From Taenia hydatigena (lineage: Eukaryota; Platyhelminthes; Cestoda; Cyclophyllidea; Taeniidae): a DNA stretch of 64,000 nucleotides. How positions within the stretch are numbered: position 1 is the stretch's first letter; each line of letters opens with the position of its first letter. Location of the stretch: assembly GCA_036345935.2 (NCBI GenBank), contig JADWOT020000001.1, positions 10,471,801-10,535,800 on the forward strand, read 5' to 3'. This document shows positions 58,301 to 64,000 of the stretch, in pieces. The notes below the pieces were generated by a model that saw only the letters and a list, made by a program, of their open reading frames with translations, had not been told where the DNA came from and searched no databases. The translations under genes were made by a program, and so were the position numbers.

Positions 58301-61300
58301 ACAGTGAATTATTTTTAGGTTATGATTTCTCAATCTGTTTATTTGTACACTGACTTTGATAGAGCCTGATGTCACTTCTTCCGAATTCGGGAGAAAATAC
58401 AACTACTGGTAAGTGTCTAGGCTCATTTTCTGGTTCCCTCCTTAACCTGGCAAGGGCTATTTTCCCAGTGGTGAGGATTATTGATTGTAGACTGCCGGTT
58501 GCTGCCTCACATCCTACAGTCGACATGAAGTCTACATGAGGACGCGTACTATTAAACCAAAACACGTGGAGAGTCGCGTGTCGCGTTCGTGAAACGAACA
58601 TGCTGCAACCTCGCTTACTAACATGTTTGAGTCGCGCTATGCAAGTTCAACTCGTTAACGCCAAGATTGTGTTAGTGAAAGAATGAGACTATTAACGTAG
58701 CGAAGATAGCCGCTCCTGTTCTCGCGTCAACACGTTTAGTGGCGGCGTACAGTACGAAAAACATTGTCCTCCATAAGAAAATTATGCATGAACGACTGGA
58801 ACCAGAGGTATGGTTGAGCTGACCTGCAGGCTTCTTTCATTGAGAATTATCGTTAATGTTTTTTGGCAATCCGTGCACGCTGTAGAGCTTATATCCTGCT
58901 TTTTACTTTGCCGATCTGGTTGGGACATGTCACAATTCCTACTTATTGGGTGTACATGGTGGGATATGACATCCCACATCGACTCAACATCAGCACAATT
59001 TTCAGCAAACTGACACCTGATTTGTTATTGGTTGGTCCATGAGTCACTTGTCAGAGTTAAGGTTTCAAGGAAGCCCATGAATCATAAGGTACTAAATTAT
59101 TAGCAGAGAAAAGGAGCAGATTAGAAGAGGGTTACAAAGAATCGCAATTTAAATGCATGAAAAGTAACGCGGTTCAAAAATAAATACACGCTGCTGACTG
59201 TGAGCAGCATCAGCATAATTCTGCCTAAAGCACTTAATCTCCTTCCTACATCTGCGTGCTGCTGCTCATTTGGGCCTTCATACAACTGCCTCTCACATGT
59301 TTGCTTTATGCGCCTATTCATTAATATTAGGGCATTACATTCAGCTTAGCCCTGCACCTAGCAAAGTGCTTAGTGCTCCATGGAACATAAATGAATGAGT
59401 TGGATTTTGATTTGGACTTGTAACAATGAATGCTATGACACAAAATTAGAACTATATTGGCCATTGGTGAGCTGCAGCACAAAGTAATGTAGGAGTCGAA
59501 GTGTTAATTACTGAGTGTTTAAGTCCGCCTCTAGTAACTTTCAAACCTTGGAAGGCAGGGAATTGTCGCTATTTAAAGCTACCTATTAATGATTGAATCT
59601 TGAATCCTCAATTTAATCAGTGATATGGAAATATCCGTCGCTTTACCCATCTGACATTTGTGGCTTTGAAGAGCAGCTGAAGCGTAAAGGTGCAGCAAAT
59701 GTGGGCAAAAAGTTATAAATTGCAAAAAGTAGCATTTTGGTGTAAAAGTAACAGCAAATCAAATTAAAGGTTAATTTGCAACTCATCCCAGGCTTTGAAT
59801 AAAATGGAAACGGAGGCATTCATCGGTATGATGGCGCATTTCCTTTGAGCATCATGCACACCGGCTAACGTGTTACTGTAGCCTAACCTTAATTCCTGCC
59901 CCAAAATATCTAATCCCAGGGTACTTTTTATATTCCTTCTTTTTTCATTACCATTCAGTGTGCGAATGATGACGTTATACATTACATTTTGCTAGCCATG
60001 TTGCACCAATCGAATTTATTTTGCCTTAGCAGATAATATTTCAGCCTAGGTTCCAAGTAAGGTCAATTGCTTAATGCAATAGAGCAAAAGCGAAATGCAA
60101 ATTTCAAATATTCCTACTGCCATCTAGGTTCAATCTCTCAATGTTTCACTTAAGTTTCCATCTTTGTCCCTCCTATGTGTCCAAGATTCCTCTGCAACTC
60201 TTGTATGAGAGTGCGACGATTTTCCGTTATCTAGTGAATTCTCACCACTTATGGCAAGCAAAATCTTTAAATGTCAGAACTGTGAAAATTTCGAGACATT
60301 CGATGATAGATCTAAAAAGGATAAAGCAAAGTGGAAAAGGGTAAGAGTTGTGTGCCATTCTGCTGTGTGGTAATGACTTGCAATGGCGTAGCGCGGTGAT
60401 CAGCGGCTGGTGGTTGCGTGTCTGAGGGCTGAAAAAGGATGCCTTTTTTGCAATGTTATCTGCTAGAAGGGTATTGTTTGTGCTAACTATGGTTCCTCCG
60501 TACAAATCCATTTGACAGAGGCACCTCACAAACAAATTCACATTCATTAAACTGCCACAAATTTTGTGAGCTAAACTCAAGTGTCTTGCTTAATCGTAAC
60601 TTAGCCAAATTTCCTGTTCGTGATATTCATTGACGATCACTGAGAATGTGTATACCAAACGGTGTTGGTGGAGACTCACAATTGATGTGGAGATCGCCAT
60701 GTTTGTCTGCATAAAAATTTGCAAAGAAAGTCAGGCAACAGAATATTAATAGACATGTGGAGACATCGTTCTATCTCTACCAGTGCGTCGGATCACAGTT
60801 GCCGCATTCTACGAGATCTGGCGATTCGAACACAACTAAATAAACACACGAACATGGGTATAATATTGCAGCAGAAAAGACCCGTAGAGCTATAATCAGC
60901 AGTCAGCCTCTTGGCAAATAATAGCTTTCCTCGTGGCATCTCTACATCTGAAAATCCATAAAGGAAAGGAAAGAAAATGAACCCGACTATCCCCTTTGCT
61001 TGCCTTCCGCTTGAATTTAAACATGGGACGACAAATGGTTTTGAGCTGCTTAAATGGTCTTTGAATTGATTCTAAGTTGGTTTAAGTGTCTCAATGTGCT
61101 AAAATTTTGACCTCGACATGGAAACCCAGGTAAGGGAATCAAAACACCAACGTTGTGCTGCTACCACTTCGTGTCGTTGTTTAAACGACAGATCAGGTGG
61201 AGGAGATGATAGAGAGTAAAACCACGAACACAATCAAAGAAGCAAAAAGTGTGGCGGGTGCACACATCAGAAGTTTAAACGGGCCAATTTCGTTCAATAT

Positions 61301-61431
61301 GATGTCGAGATGAGACCCGGCTTTTCACTAACATTGATAGAGGTCCTTCCTTTTCTCTATTATTTCGTCTTACCTCTAATCATTGTGCTGTCCTCTTTCT
61401 CGCTGCCTTTCCTTCGCCTAATCCACATCTT
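55306..61431. other. No gene seen
   Basis: Many short frames occur on both strands with no supported exon, RNA gene or repeat. The longest (60242-60580 minus, 112 codons) lacks recognisable features. Confidence 0.35.
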
Positions 61432-61562
61432 CGCTTGCTTAGCTTCAACTACTTGTAGGCTACCAGTAAATGCCTCTCTCGGTGGTACCTTGCGTACAAA
61501 TTCAGTGTACCAAAGCAGGGGTCAGAAGAAACTCGCGATGCGTTGGTGCAGGAACGGGCACA
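61432..61562 (+). repeat. Coding-derived repeat, copy B (frame intact)
   Basis: This is the partner of 55181-55305. Here the frame is unbroken and lies inside a 98-codon plus frame (61310-61606). Upstream of it are a hydrophobic stretch and a possible acceptor, CACATCTTCGCTTGCTTAG, ending at 61441. It could be a live exon with copy A as its dead duplicate, or both may be relics. The function is unknown. Confidence 0.45.
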
Positions 61563-64000
61563 ATCTTTTTTCCTCAAAAATGGCTTTGACATTAAAGCCG
61601 TTATAAATCTCCTTCACTGCTACCCTCAACCTGCGTATGCGACCCGGATAGAAGATACTGAGATGAACTATACTATAGTTGCCTCTTTCTCCTTCCTCCT
61701 TCAGACACGCCTTAAACAGATCCACCTCACTGGTAATGGGTCTTGGTGAGGAAGAGAAAGGAAATTGAAAAACAAGAAGACTGTAGAAAGGACTAGCCTG
61801 ATCTACTGTCAATATTAGACTGGATGTTTGTGTGGATATCAACTATGGCGAATTCCTTCTTACTCTCATCACCACTCTTAAGCCCGCGTTATGAATTCAT
61901 TGACTCGGGCATTAAAACCTTATTCGCTTCCACCGTCCTAGTGCTTACGTGGACATTCTTTTTTGTCAATACTGCTTACTCTTTATAATGCGGCTCGTCA
62001 CATGGTTCAATGTAAATGCTACATTGCTAAAGCAGGCGACCCTAACAGGCTCTTCAGCACAACCAATCAAGCGACCCAATAGCGTGTGGCTTAGCGATAT
62101 GTGTGATGAAGGATAAACCATTCCATGGGCCTACAACTTTCGTTTGAGTACACGTGTGTGGACTGTGAATACACCTTATGCCTGGAAGAGAGATGTTTAT
62201 TCAACTACGCCTCGTTCTGTTGGCGACTTTCGTCTTACAAGGCGAATTCTAGGTGGCGATCGGTGAGCAGCTATCTTTCTGTGCTTTGCACTAATCAGCA
62301 TATGTTTAAAAGTATTCGACACATGATGGCATTCGCTGCACTATTCAATTAGGAAAAGATAAGGAGGATACGTCATCAAATAAATAGCGGAGAATTGCTA
62401 CAGCATACTATTAGGTAGAAATTGATTTTTTGACATTTTGACCATTCCAAACTTTTCCCTCGCCTTTCCTGTTTATCTTTTGACTATTCCTAAATTTATA
62501 TTTAGTCTGTTGCAAGAGGGACTTGGCCTACCGTAGTTTGCAGTTCAGTGTTGTGAATTACATAGTTCATGGGTGGAAGAGTCCCACTGCCATTACCTTC
62601 ATACCATATAGAGCTGCAAAGAATGTTTCGGGTAAAACAGGCTGGATAATTCGTTGCGTTCGGTAATTTGCAGTGGAACACATGGCATAGTTTTGTCTTG
62701 AAGGGTGTTCAGAAAAGCGTTAACTGTCGGAACCGTACTTATTGTGCAGGTGCTATAATCTATGCATCCTCTGCCTAGCCACTAGAACAGGTGCCCTTTT
62801 CTCTCTTTGGACCAAAGGTCTACGATGAAGCTATAAAGTGGACGATAATAAGCTTCAAGTTGAAATACCGTCATTTATGTAAACACCTCCTGTATACTCT
62901 CACTAGCAACGGCAGCTTACTTTTATGCCTCATATTGATAGTTTCGGGACCCGAATGAAATTTGATTATTTTGATCCATAAAATTTGTGAGATGCGGAGC
63001 ATGAGATGGAGAGAACGGATTTGTTGGTAACACGGACTCCTGCTTTTTGCAAACTTTAGCCTGTAAGCTGACCCATTGGTACATAAGGCGATTCGTGCTG
63101 ACTTCTATTTTTTTGGCATTGCACTTTGTAATTCATCTAATGCTTGACCACTTTATTTCCATCCCTATTTGCCTGGTGTCACATGGAAGCACGCCGAAGC
63201 AAGTGGCGCCTCATCACTCTCCTAGTAGCAATGACAAATCCAAGGTCTTTTCTTTTGTGTAGATCTCAGTACACCTAAGGATGTGCAACACTGCCACCAA
63301 TACTTTCGTTATGCGAAAATCGTGGGATCCGCCGCCTAGTTCTCAAGGCTCCGTTTTTGATTAGTTTGTCAGTTGGTATCCCGACAACAGGTATCACAGC
63401 AATTCCTTCATCACCGAAAATCGATACCTTGTGTTCATGGACCTGAAATCAGGACAAAATATTTCTGTTACTGTCAGTGCACTCATTCAAGCTGATGGCT
63501 TACGTGGACCCAAAAATGTTAAGTGAGATAGAGAAAAAGTGAGCGCATTTACATCACTGTTGAATGAAGGTGAGTCTTTTCTACTCGGTTCATCGCACAC
63601 TAAAGTCTTGTTTTAACATATCTCTTAACGGTATCTATCTAAGGCTTTGGAAATAAATCTTCGAGTCAATTATTTCTATCCCTAGCCATGAATTCGACTA
63701 CGGATAGTAAATTTGGCGTACTTTATGGGGCAGCTCCAATTACCCATCATGCACAATTTTGAATTAGCTGACGTGCATGTATGCTGAATGGTAACACGGA
63801 AGAAATTCGGTGTCTCGCATAGAGAGAAAAGAAGCACCTGTTGCCGATGAACAGACCAAAACTACCTTCGCAATCACGACGAGGAGACCTGTTTCGGATC
63901 CCATGATATCCACTACTAGTGGTGGGCCTGCCTCCACCACTTTGGTCATTTCAGCTCTATTCTCTTCCATGGCTCTGGCACTGTCGTCGACTTTCTTTCA
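61563..64000. other. No gene seen
   Basis: Short frames only. Nothing is supported up to the window end. Confidence 0.35.

Noticed and set aside
1..64000. tRNA, rRNA, spliced-leader RNA, CRISPR, bacterial operons and intact transposases
   Set aside because: I looked for these and recognised none. Small RNA genes could still be missed by eye.

Overview
The window looks like nuclear DNA of a multicellular eukaryote, most likely a parasitic flatworm (tapeworm), not a prokaryote. Open frames are short everywhere, with no operons, ribosome-binding sites or dense coding. Coding-like blocks are bounded by intron-type polypyrimidine/AG and GTRAGT signals. A scaffold gap of 100 N and a lone N show a draft assembly. 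The tapeworm call rests mainly on a small LTR element of the kind known from taeniid cestodes (Ta-TRIM), plus moderate G+C judged by eye. It is an inference, because no gene here can be named.

Layout. At 1.0-1.9 kb lies a complete terminal-repeat retrotransposon in miniature (TRIM), read on the minus strand: two identical 185-bp LTRs, a 4-bp target duplication, a primer-binding site and a polypurine tract. From 2 to 21.8 kb there is mostly featureless DNA with a degenerate repeat pair (4.1 and 10.4 kb) and a possible last exon (17.2-17.5 kb). At 22.1-22.85 kb (minus) is the longest intact frame, 248 codons with an AATAAA signal 58 bases past the stop. A decayed relative lies at 52.6-53.26 kb (plus), and their similarity continues several hundred bases past the stop. 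At 29.4-30.5 kb are two copies of what looks like the tail of a reverse-transcriptase frame.

The 36-40 kb stretch is the most gene-like part. It holds the scaffold gap, a block at 36.6-36.9 kb with signals on both strands, a 390-bp tandem duplication joined by one N (probably an assembly artefact), and a plus-strand set of four candidate exons (37.9-39.6 kb). Their reading phases all agree and they would encode the C-terminal part of a membrane protein. From 40 to 64 kb there are further degenerate repeat pairs (42.2/43.9 kb and 55.2/61.5 kb), a possible minus-strand exon at 45.7 kb and a coding-like block at 54.4-54.95 kb.

No tRNA, rRNA, CRISPR, spliced-leader gene or intact transposase/reverse transcriptase was recognised. 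Gene functions are left open. Exon calls rest on splice signals and reading phase alone and need transcript data. No new multi-gene system is evident. The best leads are the duplicated 248-codon family, the fresh TRIM insertion and the 37.9-39.6 kb gene.
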